This document shows, piece after piece, positions 30,001 to 39,493 of a stretch of 64,000 nt of DNA. The notes under the pieces were generated by a model, which was not told the DNA's origin, searched no databases, and saw only the letters and a list, made by a program, of their open reading frames with translations. The position numbers were made by a program, and so were the translations under genes. Each line of letters opens with the position of its first letter. The stretch's first letter is position 1. This stretch comes from Chelativorans intermedius. GTDB taxonomy: Bacteria; Pseudomonadota; Alphaproteobacteria; Rhizobiales; Rhizobiaceae. Location: the NCBI RefSeq assembly GCF_025398255.1, contig NZ_JAODNW010000003.1, positions 186,001 through 250,000 on the forward strand, written 5' to 3'.

Positions 30001-30747
30001 TTGTCCAGAATTTCTGCCATTGTCTTCTTTCTGCTTGCCGGTCTTGCCTCCTCCTTCGCGGCAGCGCAGGAGCGCCTGACCGTGTTCGCCGCCGCCAGCA
30101 TGCGCGAGGCGATGGAACAGGCCGCCGCGGCGTTCGAGGCCGAAAGCGGGGTCGAGACCGTGGTCTCGCTCGCGGCAAGCTCCGTGCTGGCCCGCCAGAT
30201 CGCGGCGGGTGCGCCGGCCGACATCTTCATCTCCGCCAATCTCGCATGGACCGACTGGCTGGAAGAGCGGGGCTTCCTCCGCGCCGAAAGCCGCAGGAAT
30301 GTGGCAGGCAACGATCTGGTGATCGCGGCTGGCGGGCCGATGCCGCGCATTGCGGATGCCGGTGTGCTCCTCGGCCGAGGCCGATTCGCCATGGGCGATC
30401 CGGGCCATGTGCCGGCCGGCGCCTATGCCAAGGCGGCGCTCGAAAGTCTCGGCCTCTGGGAGGCGCTGAAGGGCAGGGCCGTCTTCGGCGAGAATGCGCG
30501 CGTCGCGCTGGAGCTGGCACGGCGCGGCGAGGTGACGGCGGCCATTGTCTACGGTTCCGACCAGAAGGCGGTGGAGGGCGATCTTGCCCGCCTCTACACC
30601 TTCCCGCCCGGCAGCCATCCCCCGATCGTCTATCCGGCGGCGGCAACCGGGAATGCGGCGCCGGCGGCAGATGCGTTCCTGGCCTTCCTCTCCGGCCCGC
30701 AGGGGCAGGCAATATTCCGGGGGCTGGGCTTTGCGGCACCGCGGTGA
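30001..30747 (+). CDS. modA: Molybdate ABC transporter, substrate-binding protein
   Basis: 248 residues with a signal peptide ending near AAAQ, then a periplasmic binding fold. ModA blocks are VFAAASMREAMEQAA, AASSVLARQI, GAPADIFISAN and YGSDQKAV. It captures molybdate (or tungstate) for ModBC. The start is uncertain: TTG at 30001 is five nt from a GGGGG run, GTG at 29998 only two; a GTG at 29989 is also in frame. First gene of modABC. I see no clear ModE box or Moco riboswitch in the preceding 186 bp. Confidence 0.93.
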   Translation: MSRISAIVFFLLAGLASSFAAAQERLTVFAAASMREAMEQAAAAFEAESGVETVVSLAASSVLARQIAAGAPADIFISANLAWTDWLEERGFLRAESRRNVAGNDLVIAAGGPMPRIADAGVLLGRGRFAMGDPGHVPAGAYAKAALESLGLWEALKGRAVFGENARVALELARRGEVTAAIVYGSDQKAVEGDLARLYTFPPGSHPPIVYPAAATGNAAPAADAFLAFLSGPQGQAIFRGLGFAAPR

Positions 30748-30771
30748 GGCCGGCGGGCGGCGGGGCGTGCG

Positions 30772-31455
30772 ATGAGCGAGGTGGACATCATCCTGCTCTC
30801 GGCCAAGGTGGCGCTGGCCGCCATCCTGTTTGCGCTGCCGCCGGCCTTCGCCGTGGCATGGCTTCTGGCACGCCGGCGCTTTGCCGGCCGTGGCTTGCTG
30901 CAGGCGCTCGTCACCCTGCCGCTGGTGCTGCCGCCGGTGGCCACTGGCTACGGGCTTCTCCTTCTGTTCGGCGGGCAGGGGCCGCTCGGGCGGCTGATGG
31001 AGAACTTCCTTGGCCTCACCTTCGCCTTCCGCTGGACGGGGGCCGCGCTGGCTGCCGGCGTCATGGCCTTTCCGCTGCTGGTGCGCCCCATCAGGCTGTC
31101 GCTCGAGGCCGTCGACCGGGGGCTGGAGGATGCAGCGGCCACGCTTGGCGCCCGGCGGGTGACGGTCTTCTTCACGGTCACGCTGCCGCTGGCGTTGCCG
31201 GGCCTCGTCGCCGGCGCCGTGCTGGGCTTTGCCAAGGCGCTGGGCGAGTTCGGCGCCACGATCACCTTCGTCTCCAACATTCCCGGCGAAACGCAGACGC
31301 TGTCGCTTGCCATCTATGCGCTGCTGCAAAGCCCCGGCGCGGAGCCGGCGGCGCTGCGTCTCATCCTCGTCTCGGTGCTGCTGGCGCTTGGCGCGGTGCT
31401 CGTGTCCGAGTGGGCGGGACGGCTTGTCCGGAGGGGCAGCGATGGACGCGCTTGA
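30772..31455 (+). CDS. modB: Molybdate ABC transporter, permease
   Basis: A 227-residue inner-membrane permease with five predicted membrane helices. The ABC-interaction EAA loop is present (EDAAATLGARRVTVFFTVTLPLALPG). PLVLPPVATGYGLLLLFG is typical of ModB. It lies 24 bp after modA and its end overlaps modC by 14 bp, so the three genes are one operon. Confidence 0.95.
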   Translation: MSEVDIILLSAKVALAAILFALPPAFAVAWLLARRRFAGRGLLQALVTLPLVLPPVATGYGLLLLFGGQGPLGRLMENFLGLTFAFRWTGAALAAGVMAFPLLVRPIRLSLEAVDRGLEDAAATLGARRVTVFFTVTLPLALPGLVAGAVLGFAKALGEFGATITFVSNIPGETQTLSLAIYALLQSPGAEPAALRLILVSVLLALGAVLVSEWAGRLVRRGSDGRA

Positions 31456-32545
31456 GGTGGACATTGCCGGCCGCGCCGGCAATTTTGCGGTCGAGGCGCG
31501 CTTCCGGGCACCGCCCGGAGTGACGGCGCTTTATGGCCCCTCCGGCGCGGGCAAGAGCACGATCCTCAAGATGATCGCGGGTCTGGCACGGCCGCAGTCG
31601 GGGCGGATCGTCGCCGGCGGGCGCGTGCTGTTCGACGCCCGTGCCGGCATCGACCTGCCGGCGCGGGCGCGCGGCATCGGCTTCGTCTTCCAGGAGGACC
31701 GGCTTTTCCCGCATCTTTCGGTGCACCGGAACCTCACCTACGCGCGTTGGGCCGGGCGGCGGGCGGCGCGGCGCGACGTGGCGGAGGTGGTGGCGCTGCT
31801 CGGGCTGGAGGCGCATCTCGACCGCCTGCCGGCCACGCTTTCGGGCGGCGAGCGCCAGCGTGTGGCCATCGGCCGCGCGCTTCTGGCCGAGCCGGAGATC
31901 CTGCTGATGGACGAGCCGCTGTCCTCGCTCGACCGCCAGCGGCGGGCCGAGATCCTGCCCTATCTGGAGGCGGTGGCCAACGAGACGCGCATTCCCGTGC
32001 TCTATGTCAGCCACGAGACGGACGAGGTGGCGCGGCTTGCCGACCGGGTGGTGGCGCTGGAGGCGGGGCGCGTGCGCGCGGTGGGAACGCCGGCGCAGAT
32101 CCTGGCCCCCAGCGGCGACGGAGAGGCCGTGGCCCTTCTGGAAGGCCGGGTGAGCGGCATTGATCCCCGCTACGAGACCGCTACCGTCGATCTTGGCGGC
32201 GCGACCGTGGAGCTCGGCGCGCCGGGCCTGCCGCTCGGCGGGCGCGTGCGGCTGAAGGTGCGGGCGGGCGATGTTGCGATCGCAACCCATCGGCACGAGG
32301 GACTTTCCATCCGCAACCAGCTCGAATGCACGGTGGAGCAGGTGGTGCCCCGTGGAACGGCGGTCGAGATCACGCTGGCGCTCGGGCGGCAACGGCTGTT
32401 CTCGCGCATCACGCGTCAGTCGGCCGAGGCGCTGGCGCTCGGTCCCGGCCGGCGGGTGGTGGCGCTCGTCAAGGCGGTGTCGGTGGAGCAGGCCAGGCTG
32501 ATGCGGCCGGTGGAGGTGGGGAAGACCGGCATTGGAGGATCGTAG
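31442..32545 (+). CDS. modC: Molybdate ABC transporter, ATP-binding protein
   Basis: 367 residues. Walker A GPSGAGKST, signature LSGGERQRVAIGRALL, Walker B ILLMDEPLSSLD and the switch histidine in YVSHETDE are intact. The C-terminal MOP/TOBE domain (about 290-355, SIRNQLECTVEQVV) is the oxyanion-sensing module typical of ModC. It energises molybdate import and overlaps the end of modB. Confidence 0.95.
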   Translation: MDALEVDIAGRAGNFAVEARFRAPPGVTALYGPSGAGKSTILKMIAGLARPQSGRIVAGGRVLFDARAGIDLPARARGIGFVFQEDRLFPHLSVHRNLTYARWAGRRAARRDVAEVVALLGLEAHLDRLPATLSGGERQRVAIGRALLAEPEILLMDEPLSSLDRQRRAEILPYLEAVANETRIPVLYVSHETDEVARLADRVVALEAGRVRAVGTPAQILAPSGDGEAVALLEGRVSGIDPRYETATVDLGGATVELGAPGLPLGGRVRLKVRAGDVAIATHRHEGLSIRNQLECTVEQVVPRGTAVEITLALGRQRLFSRITRQSAEALALGPGRRVVALVKAVSVEQARLMRPVEVGKTGIGGS

Positions 32546-32650
32546 CGCTTGTGGAAGGCCGCAGCATTATTTATGCCTTAACATTCCGAGAAGCAGCCCT
32601 ATCGGCTGCGATGCGGGGAACGAAGTCAGAACGAGTGAGGAGGAGAACCC

Positions 32651-33646
32651 ATGAAAACGCTGATCGCGGCATTGTCCGCCGTCGCGCTGACGGCGCTGGC
32701 ATCCGGGGCTCAGGCCGCCTGCGACGATGGCGAGATGGTCATCAAGTTCAGCCATGTGGTGGCGGCGAAGGGCCACCCGAAGGGCGATGCGGCCACCTTG
32801 CTCGCCGAGCGGGTGAACGAGGAGATGAACGGCACGGCCTGTATGGAGGTCTTTCCGAACTCCACCCTCTACGACGATGACAAGGTGATGGAGGCGCTTC
32901 TTCTGGGCGACGTGCAGCTTGCCGCACCCTCGCTTGCCAAGTTCGAGGCCTACACGCTGAAGTACCGGCTGTTCGACCTGCCTTTCCTGTTTCCCACCCT
33001 CGATGCGGTCAACGCCTTCATCAGTTCCGATGCCGGCAAGGACCTGCTGAAGGTGACGGAGGATGAGGGCTATACGGGGCTCGGTTACTGGATGTCGGGC
33101 CTCAAGCAGTTCTCCGCCAACAAGCCGCTTCTCGAGCCGGGCGACGCGGCGGGGCTGAAGTTCCGGGTGCAGACCTCGGATGTGGCCGTGGCGATGATCG
33201 AGGCGATGGGCGCCTCCGCCCAGAAGCTGGCCTTCAGCGAGGTCTACGGCGCGCTGCAGACCGGCGTCGTGGACGGCCAGGAAAATTCCTGGTGCAACAT
33301 CTACACCCAGAAGTTCTTCGAGGTTCAGGACGGCATCACCGAAACCAACCATCAGCTTCTGGCCTATCTGGTGGTGACGTCCACGGACTGGCTGGAAGGG
33401 CTGGAGCCGGAGGTGCGCGACCAGTTCCTGTCGATCGTCGATGAGGTGACGGTGGAGGCCAATGCAGCCGTGGCCGACAAGGAGGCCGCCTGCCGGCAGA
33501 ACATCCTCGACGCCGGCGGCGTGATCCGCGAGCTGACGCCCGAGCAGCGCCAGAAGTGGCTGACGACGATGAAGCCCGTCTGGGAGCAGTTCGAGGGCGA
33601 CATCGGTGCGGATCTCATCCAGGCAGCGGCCTCGGCCGGGTCCTGA
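32651..33646 (+). CDS. dctP: TRAP transporter solute-binding protein (DctP family)
   Basis: 331 residues with a signal peptide (MKTLIAALSAVALTALASGA). The DctP fold follows, with the conserved arginine in GLKFRVQTSD that binds a carboxylate and EVYGALQTGVVDGQEN. The substrate is probably an organic acid such as a C4-dicarboxylate, but it cannot be read from the sequence. GAGGAGG is directly upstream. First gene of a dctPQM set. Confidence 0.92.
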   Translation: MKTLIAALSAVALTALASGAQAACDDGEMVIKFSHVVAAKGHPKGDAATLLAERVNEEMNGTACMEVFPNSTLYDDDKVMEALLLGDVQLAAPSLAKFEAYTLKYRLFDLPFLFPTLDAVNAFISSDAGKDLLKVTEDEGYTGLGYWMSGLKQFSANKPLLEPGDAAGLKFRVQTSDVAVAMIEAMGASAQKLAFSEVYGALQTGVVDGQENSWCNIYTQKFFEVQDGITETNHQLLAYLVVTSTDWLEGLEPEVRDQFLSIVDEVTVEANAAVADKEAACRQNILDAGGVIRELTPEQRQKWLTTMKPVWEQFEGDIGADLIQAAASAGS

Positions 33647-33758
33647 TTGCATCCGGTTGCGCCCGCAGCGGCGGGCGCAACCGCTCCTCCCGCGTGACAA
33701 CGAGAAGGCTTCGGCCCGGGGATGCAGCGCGCGGGCATAATCCGATCGGGAGGCTTCG

Positions 33759-34454
33759 ATGACATTGCTGTGGCCATCGCTGGCGCTGTTGGCGTTGGTG
33801 GGTGGGCTGTTTCTTGCCGAAAGGCGCTGGCCGGCGGCCATCGAGCGGCTTGAAGAAAACATCCTGTCCATCCTGCTTGCCACGATCACCTTCGTCTCCT
33901 TCTCGCAGGTGATTGCCCGCTACGGGTTCAACACCGGCTGGGGCGGGGCGCTGGAGTTCACGCGCATCCTGTTTGCCTGGATGATCCTGTTCGGCATGAG
34001 CTACGGCGTGAAGCACGGCATCCATCTGGGCGTGGATGCGTTTATCCGTCTCATGCCGGGGCCGCTGTTTCGCGCGGTGGCGATTTTCGGTGCCGTCTGC
34101 ATCTTCCTCTATGCCTTCATCCTGCTTTATGCGGGTTGGCTTGCCTGGCTGGGGGCGGACGTTTCCACCAACTGGCGCCAGACCGGGGCCGTCGGCTACT
34201 GGACCTTCATGTTCGACCGCGGGACGGGGCTGACCGACCTGCGCTATCCGCTGTGGATGCAGGAGGCCTTCGGCCTGCAGGACAGGGTGCACCGCTGGGT
34301 GGCCTATCTGATGCTGCCGGTCGGGCTCGCCCTGCTCGCCTATCGGGGGCTCGAAGGCGTGGTGGCGATCGCCACGGGCCGGCGGGAGCTGCTGATCGCC
34401 GGGCACGAGGCGGAAGACCTCGTCAGCGAAAACCGCAACGCGGCAGGTGATTGA
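33759..34454 (+). CDS. dctQ: TRAP transporter small permease (DctQ)
   Basis: 231 residues with four membrane helices and the DctQ motif YGFNTGWGGALEFTRILFAW. It is longer than average because of an extended periplasmic loop between the last two helices (about 130-175). GGGAGG lies before the ATG. It runs into dctM. Confidence 0.9.
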   Translation: MTLLWPSLALLALVGGLFLAERRWPAAIERLEENILSILLATITFVSFSQVIARYGFNTGWGGALEFTRILFAWMILFGMSYGVKHGIHLGVDAFIRLMPGPLFRAVAIFGAVCIFLYAFILLYAGWLAWLGADVSTNWRQTGAVGYWTFMFDRGTGLTDLRYPLWMQEAFGLQDRVHRWVAYLMLPVGLALLAYRGLEGVVAIATGRRELLIAGHEAEDLVSENRNAAGD

Positions 34455-34465
34455 GTGGCCAGGCC

Positions 34466-36085
34466 ATGGAACCGTTGATCCTCTTCATTCTCGTTCTCTC
34501 TCTGCTGTTTCTGGGCGTTCCCGTGGCAGTGTCGCTGGGGCTGTCCTCGCTCATCGTCATCGCGTTCTTTTCCAACGATTCCATCTCCTCGGTGGCGCTG
34601 CAGCTCTTCACCGCCTCGCAGCATTACACGCTGCTGGCCATTCCCTTCTTCATCCTCGCCTCCGCCTTCATGTCCACCGGCGGAGTGGCGCGGCGCATCA
34701 TCCGCTTTGCCATTGCGACCGTCGGGCACTTCCGGGGCGGGCTGGCGATGGCTTCCGTCCTGGCCTGCATGATGTTCGCCGCGCTTTCCGGCTCGTCGCC
34801 GGCTACGGTGGTGGCCATCGGCACCATCGCCATCGCCGGGATGCGGCAGGTGGGCTACACGCGCGACTTCGCCGCCGGTGTCGTGGCGAATGCGGGCACG
34901 CTGGGCATTCTCATCCCGCCGTCCATCGTGATGGTGGTCTATTCCGCAGCCACGGATGTCTCGGTGGGCCGCATGTTCCTGGCTGGCGTCGTGCCGGGCC
35001 TCGTCGCAGGGCTGATGCTGATGATCGCCATCTACGTCATGGCCAGGGTAAAGAACCTGCCGGCGGAGGAGTGGAAGGGCTTCCACGAGATCGTGGAAGG
35101 CGGCAAGCAGGCGGGATGGGGGCTGTTCCTCATCATCATCATCCTGGGCGGCATCTATGGCGGCGTCTTCACGCCCACGGAGGCCGCGGCCGTGGCGGCC
35201 GTCTATGCCTTCGCGGTGGCGCTGTTCGTCTATCGCGACATGGGGCCGATGAAGGGCGTGCCGTGGGTGCGCGAGGAGGACGGCCGGCGCGCGCGCACCG
35301 GCTTCTCCGCCACGGTCTATGCCATCGCCTTCTTCTTCGTGTGGATGATCCTCACCTTCTTCCTCACGGCCGGCTGGGAAGGGGTGAGCCTGTCCGGGCG
35401 GGCGCTGGCGGGCCTTGCGCTGTCGGTCTGCGTCATGGTCGCCTATGTGCTGTGGCGCGACGAGGAGAGAAGCCCGCGCAACATTCCTCTGCTCCTCGCG
35501 GCCAGCCTGCCGATCTGGCGGCGCAATCTGGCGCTGATGGCACGCAACCTCCTGCCTGCCTTCTTCAACGAGGATACGCGCAAGGTGATGGTGGACGCGG
35601 CGCGCACCACGGTGATGCTGATGTTCATCATCGTGAACGCGCTGCTGTTCGCGCATGTGCTCACCGCCGAGCGCATTCCGCAGGCCATCACCAGCCTGAT
35701 GCTGGATGCCGGCTTCACGTGGTTCACCTTCCTGATCGCGGTCAACGTGCTTCTGCTTCTGGGCGGCCAGTTCATGGAGCCCTCGGGCCTGCTCCTCATC
35801 GTGGCGCCGGTGGTCTTTCCCATCGCCATGGAGCTCGGCGTCGACCCGGTGCATCTGGGCATCATCATGGTTGTGAACATGGAAATCGGCATGATCACGC
35901 CGCCGATCGGGCTCAACCTTTTCGTCACCTCGGGCATCACCGGCATGAGCCTGGTGCAGGTGGTGCGCGCGGCCCTTCCGTTCGTGGCGGTGCTTTTCCT
36001 GTTCCTGATCCTCGTCACCTATACGCCGGTGCTTTCCACCTGGCTGCCCTACAGCCTGATGGGACCGGAGATCGTGACACGCTGA
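34466..36085 (+). CDS. dctM: TRAP transporter large permease (DctM), with central insertion
   Basis: A 539-residue polytopic membrane protein that carries out sodium-coupled transport with DctP and DctQ. Family blocks are FALSGSSPATVVAIG in slightly varied form, GTLGILIPPSIVMVVY and MITPPIGLNLFV. Usual DctM proteins are about 425 residues. Here about 100 residues are inserted at roughly 255-375, with two further helices and a loop (MGPMKGVPWVREEDGRRART). The ATG at 34466 is preferred. A TTG at 34451 would overlap the dctQ stop. Confidence 0.92.
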   Translation: MEPLILFILVLSLLFLGVPVAVSLGLSSLIVIAFFSNDSISSVALQLFTASQHYTLLAIPFFILASAFMSTGGVARRIIRFAIATVGHFRGGLAMASVLACMMFAALSGSSPATVVAIGTIAIAGMRQVGYTRDFAAGVVANAGTLGILIPPSIVMVVYSAATDVSVGRMFLAGVVPGLVAGLMLMIAIYVMARVKNLPAEEWKGFHEIVEGGKQAGWGLFLIIIILGGIYGGVFTPTEAAAVAAVYAFAVALFVYRDMGPMKGVPWVREEDGRRARTGFSATVYAIAFFFVWMILTFFLTAGWEGVSLSGRALAGLALSVCVMVAYVLWRDEERSPRNIPLLLAASLPIWRRNLALMARNLLPAFFNEDTRKVMVDAARTTVMLMFIIVNALLFAHVLTAERIPQAITSLMLDAGFTWFTFLIAVNVLLLLGGQFMEPSGLLLIVAPVVFPIAMELGVDPVHLGIIMVVNMEIGMITPPIGLNLFVTSGITGMSLVQVVRAALPFVAVLFLFLILVTYTPVLSTWLPYSLMGPEIVTR

Positions 36086-36171
36086 GGAGGGGCGTTAAGC
36101 ACTTCTTAACCCTGCGAGGGGACTATATGTCCTTCGGATCGGCTTTCCTCCTCCCAAGCGCGGTTCGAACG

Positions 36172-36196
36172 GGGGCGGCGCCCCTGGTGCCGCCCC
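36172..36196. terminator. Strong hairpin between converging dctM and aminotransferase genes
   Basis: An 8-bp perfect GC stem (36172-36179 with 36189-36196) extends inward to 11 pairs with one G-T and a 3-nt loop. TTCC follows on the plus strand. It probably ends transcription from both sides of this 153-bp gap, which also contains a TTAAG/CTTAA inverted repeat at 36094-36110. Confidence 0.6.
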
Positions 36197-36238
36197 TTCC
36201 GTTCGGGCTGGATTTCAAGCCACGTGCCGGCGAAAGCG

Positions 36239-37417
36239 CTACCGGCGGCCTGCTTCCAGAAAGTCGCCGATGCGCTCGATGGCGCGCAGGATGTTCTCCT
36301 CCGAATTGGCGTAGGAAACGCGGACATAGCCCTCGCCGAGCACGCCGAAATCCGGGCCGCCGATGAGCGCCACGCCCGCCTCCTCCAGCAAGGCGGAGGC
36401 CAGCGCCTTGGCCTTCCAGCCGGTCGCCCTGATGTTGGGAAACGCATAGAAGGCGCCCCGGGGCATCAGGCAGGTGACGCCGGGAAGCCCGTTCAGCCCC
36501 TCGACCACGATGTGGCGGCGCGCGTCGAAAGCGCGCATCATCTTCTCCACCTCGTCCTGCGGGCCGTCGATGGCGGCGATGCCCGCATATTGTGCCGGCG
36601 CGTTGACGCAGGACCAGCAATTGACCGCGAGCTTGCGCACCTTGTCATAGAGCTGGTCCGGCCAGATGGACCAGCCCAACCGCCAGCCCGTCATGGCCCA
36701 GGTCTTCGACCAGCCGTTGAGCACGATGAGCCGGTCGCGAATCGCGGGGAAGGTAAGGAGCGAGGTCGCTGCGTGGCCGTCATAGGTCATGACGTCGTAG
36801 ATCTCGTCTGAGAGGATGGCGACCTGCGGGTGCGCCTCCAGCCCCTTGACCAGCGTCTCGATCTCCTCGCGCGGGGTCACGCCGCCTGTGGGATTGGCGG
36901 GCGAATTGAGGATGAGGAGCCGCGTCTTCGGCGAAATGAGCGAGAGCGTCTCCTCCGCCGAGAAGGCGAAGCCGTTCTCTTCGCGCATCGGCACCGGCAC
37001 CGGGGTGGCGCCCGTGAACTCGATCATCGAGCGGTAGATGGGAAAGCCCGGATCGGGATAGAGAATTTCCACCCCCGGCTCACCGAACATGACGATGGCG
37101 GCATACATGGTGGGCTTGCCGCCCGGCAGGATCATCACGTTGTCCGGCGAGACCTCCACGCCCGTGGTGGCGAGGGTGCGGCGGGCCACCGCTTCGCGGG
37201 CCGGCAGAATGCCGGTGGCCGGCGTGTAGCCGTGATGGCCGTCGCGCAACGCCTTCACCGCGGCTTCGACGATGTGCTCCGGCGTTTGGAAATCGGGCTG
37301 GCCGATGCCGAGATTGATGATGTCGCGGCCCTGATGGGCCAGTTCCGTCGCCCGCGCGAGGACGGCGAAGGCATTCTCCTCGCCGATGCGGTCGAAGGCG
37401 GCTACAGTCTGGAGCAT
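36239..37417 (-). CDS. Class I/II pyridoxal-phosphate aminotransferase
   Basis: 392 residues. The PLP lysine is in LNGWSKTWAMTGWRLGW. Other blocks are INLGIGQPDFQTP, ILNSPANPTGGV, ILSDEIYD and YVRVSYANSEENI. It belongs to the aspartate/aromatic aminotransferase fold type I group. The substrate could be aspartate, an aromatic or another amino acid. The start MLQTVAAFDRIGEENAFAVL at 37417 fits the fold. The frame continues upstream without support. It is convergent with dctM. Confidence 0.9.
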   Translation of the reverse strand: MLQTVAAFDRIGEENAFAVLARATELAHQGRDIINLGIGQPDFQTPEHIVEAAVKALRDGHHGYTPATGILPAREAVARRTLATTGVEVSPDNVMILPGGKPTMYAAIVMFGEPGVEILYPDPGFPIYRSMIEFTGATPVPVPMREENGFAFSAEETLSLISPKTRLLILNSPANPTGGVTPREEIETLVKGLEAHPQVAILSDEIYDVMTYDGHAATSLLTFPAIRDRLIVLNGWSKTWAMTGWRLGWSIWPDQLYDKVRKLAVNCWSCVNAPAQYAGIAAIDGPQDEVEKMMRAFDARRHIVVEGLNGLPGVTCLMPRGAFYAFPNIRATGWKAKALASALLEEAGVALIGGPDFGVLGEGYVRVSYANSEENILRAIERIGDFLEAGRR

Positions 37418-37501
37418 TGGGCGTTTCCGTCCTGGTTCTGTTGTGCTGCGTGCGCTTTTGTGAGGCTTCGGGCGGAAATCGTCAATTGAAGGAGCCACCC
37501 G

Positions 37502-38218
37502 GTGGATGATCTGAAACACTGGACCGCGCGTCCCGCGCCGGCGCGGGCGCTGCTTGCGGGCCGCTATGTGCGGCTGGAGCCGCTCGATCCCGACCGCCAT
37601 GGCGATGGGCTCTACGCAGCGTGCAGCGTGGCGGATGCGGCGCAGCGGTTCCGCTGGCTTGCCGAAACGGCCCCGCAAAGCCGCGCGGCGCTCCAGCCCT
37701 GGCTCGAAAGGGCCGCGGCCAGCCACGACCCGCTGTTCTTTGCCGTCGTCGATGCCGCGACAGGGCAGGTCGGCGGCCGGCAGGCCCTCATGCGTATCGA
37801 CCGGGCCAATGGTGTGGCGGAGATTGGCAGCATCTACTGGGGCCCGACGATCGCCCGGACGCGCCTTGCCACCGAAGCCTTCTTCCTGTTTGCCCGCCAC
37901 CTGTTCGACGATCTCGGCTACCGCCGTTTCGAGTGGAAATGCAACGCGCGCAACGAGCCGTCGAAAAGGGCTGCCCTGCGCTTCGGCTTCCGCTACGAGG
38001 GCACCTTTCGCCAGCACATGGTGATAAAGGGCGAAAACCGCGATACGGCATGGTATGCGATTCTCGACCATGAATGGCCGGCGATCCGGGCGGCGCTCGA
38101 AACCTGGCTTTCGCCGGAAAATTTCGATGTGTCGGGACGGCAGAAAAAGCGGCTGGAGGCGATGATGCAGATGGAGCGTGCCGCAGGCAGGCAGGGCGAG
38201 ACGGATGCGAGAGGTTGA
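37502..38218 (+). CDS. GNAT N-acetyltransferase (RimJ/RimL-like)
   Basis: 238 residues of the Acetyltransf_3 type: an N-terminal VRLEPLDPDRHGDGLY, FFAVVDAATGQVGGRQALMRI and the C-terminal RRFEWKCNARNEPSKRAALRFGF region (kept short here) are standard. It probably acetylates a protein N-terminus or small amine with acetyl-CoA. The start is GTG with AAGGAG seven nt upstream. A small membrane gene follows after 6 bp. Confidence 0.88.
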   Translation: MDDLKHWTARPAPARALLAGRYVRLEPLDPDRHGDGLYAACSVADAAQRFRWLAETAPQSRAALQPWLERAAASHDPLFFAVVDAATGQVGGRQALMRIDRANGVAEIGSIYWGPTIARTRLATEAFFLFARHLFDDLGYRRFEWKCNARNEPSKRAALRFGFRYEGTFRQHMVIKGENRDTAWYAILDHEWPAIRAALETWLSPENFDVSGRQKKRLEAMMQMERAAGRQGETDARG

Positions 38219-38224
38219 CCGGCG

Positions 38225-38428
38225 ATGAAGGAAAATCGTGAAGCTGCCGTCGCCGCGGCCCTCATTCTCGTGGGTTTCGGGCTTACCGCATTCTTCCTGC
38301 CGCACGTGATGCTGGTGGTGGGAGACATCTCGACCGTGGCGGCGGCGGGCGTGGCGGTTCTGTTCGTCGCCGGCTTTTTCGTCCTGTTCTGGCTGCGCGC
38401 GCGCAGCCAGCGGCGCAAGGGGCGGTGA
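38225..38428 (+). CDS. Small two-helix membrane protein, unknown function
   Basis: 67 residues with two hydrophobic helices (about 9-31 and 36-57) and a strongly basic C-terminus (RARSQRRKGR), so both ends probably face the cytoplasm. It begins 6 bp after the acetyltransferase stop, consistent with cotranscription. I recognise no family. Confidence 0.6.
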   Translation: MKENREAAVAAALILVGFGLTAFFLPHVMLVVGDISTVAAAGVAVLFVAGFFVLFWLRARSQRRKGR

Positions 38429-38431
38429 GGG

Positions 38432-39493
38432 CTACGCCAGACTTGCCGCCAGAAGCATGAGCCCCAGCACGAGGATGAGAAGCGCGCCGGCAATCTCGAT
38501 GCCGGCATGGATGCGCGCGCTCCATGCGCCGCCGCCGGCGATCGCCACTGCCCAGTTCTTGGCTGTCACGGCGAGTGTGGCGAGGATGGAGACGGTGATG
38601 GCCGTGCCGAGCGCCATGGCGAAGACGGAGACGATGCCGCCAAGCCACAACGCGTTGAGAAAGGAAAAGGTCAGCACGATGAGAGCGCCGGAACAGGGGC
38701 GCAACCCCACCGCGGCGACGGCCGACCAGCCCGTTTTCCAGTCGAGGCGCTCCCCGGCGAGCACCGTCGGGTCCGGCGCGTGGGCATGGCCGCAGGTGGG
38801 GCAGGCTTCGCCCGGCGCATGATCGTGATGGTCATGGTGATGATGGTGGTCCTCGCCCTCGCCGTGCCCATGATGGTGATGTTCTTCTTGGGCATGGGCG
38901 GCCGAGAGGCTGTGGGCGGCCGGCCGTGAAGGCCCTCCCTTCGCCACCAGATGGCGAAGCTTGCGCCACAGAAGCCAGGCACCGAAGGCGGCGATGAGCG
39001 CGAAGCTCGCACTTTCCAGAAAACGGGTGGCGTGCGTCATGGAAATGGCGGTCCCGCGCAGCGCCAGAAAGACCGCCGCCATGAGCAGTATGGCGGTGAT
39101 CGCCTGCATCGCGGCGGCAGCGAAGGACAGGAGGACGCCGCGCCTGAGCGTCACCTCGTTGGCGACCATATAGGAAGAGATCACCGCCTTGCCGTGGCCG
39201 GGGCCCGCCGCGTGGAACACGCCATAGGCGAAGGACAGGCCCACCAGCACCCACAATTGAGAGCCGTCCTGGCGCATGGCCTTCAGCGCGCCCGTCAGCG
39301 CCCGGTAGAAAGCCTGTTGCTGGGTGTTGATCCACTGCATGAGGCCGGCCAGAGGCCCCACGGGGGCGAGCGAAGGCTCGGCGGCGCCGATGCCGAGGGA
39401 GCTTTGGGCATGGGCGGGCAGCGCCAGGAGCGCCAGAACCCCGACAGCGAGCAGCAGCCTGGCCAGACCTGCCCTGGAGCTTAGGCTAGCCAT
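38432..39493 (-). CDS. NicO-family nickel/cobalt transporter
   Basis: 353 residues. A signal-like N-terminus is followed by about six membrane helices. The metal motif is FHAAGPGHGKAVIS and the second family block is LRPCSGALIVL. Between them lies a cytoplasmic or periplasmic loop (about 190-240) extremely rich in His, with Asp, Glu and two Cys (CPTCGHAHAPD), suited to metal capture. Export of Ni/Co (RcnA type) or uptake are both possible. Its start overlaps the DUF1007 gene end by 8 bp, so they are translationally coupled. Confidence 0.9.
   Translation of the reverse strand: MASLSSRAGLARLLLAVGVLALLALPAHAQSSLGIGAAEPSLAPVGPLAGLMQWINTQQQAFYRALTGALKAMRQDGSQLWVLVGLSFAYGVFHAAGPGHGKAVISSYMVANEVTLRRGVLLSFAAAAMQAITAILLMAAVFLALRGTAISMTHATRFLESASFALIAAFGAWLLWRKLRHLVAKGGPSRPAAHSLSAAHAQEEHHHHGHGEGEDHHHHHDHHDHAPGEACPTCGHAHAPDPTVLAGERLDWKTGWSAVAAVGLRPCSGALIVLTFSFLNALWLGGIVSVFAMALGTAITVSILATLAVTAKNWAVAIAGGGAWSARIHAGIEIAGALLILVLGLMLLAASLA

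Noticed and set aside
36095-36109. TTAA-N7-TTAA, a full CtrA-type box
   Set aside because: It lies between two converging genes, not in a promoter, and is part of a simple inverted repeat. Chance occurrence is more likely.
36150-36196. GGTTCGAAC resembling a tRNA T-loop
   Set aside because: The flanking 5-bp stem does not pair and no acceptor or anticodon arm is found; the following hairpin fits a terminator.
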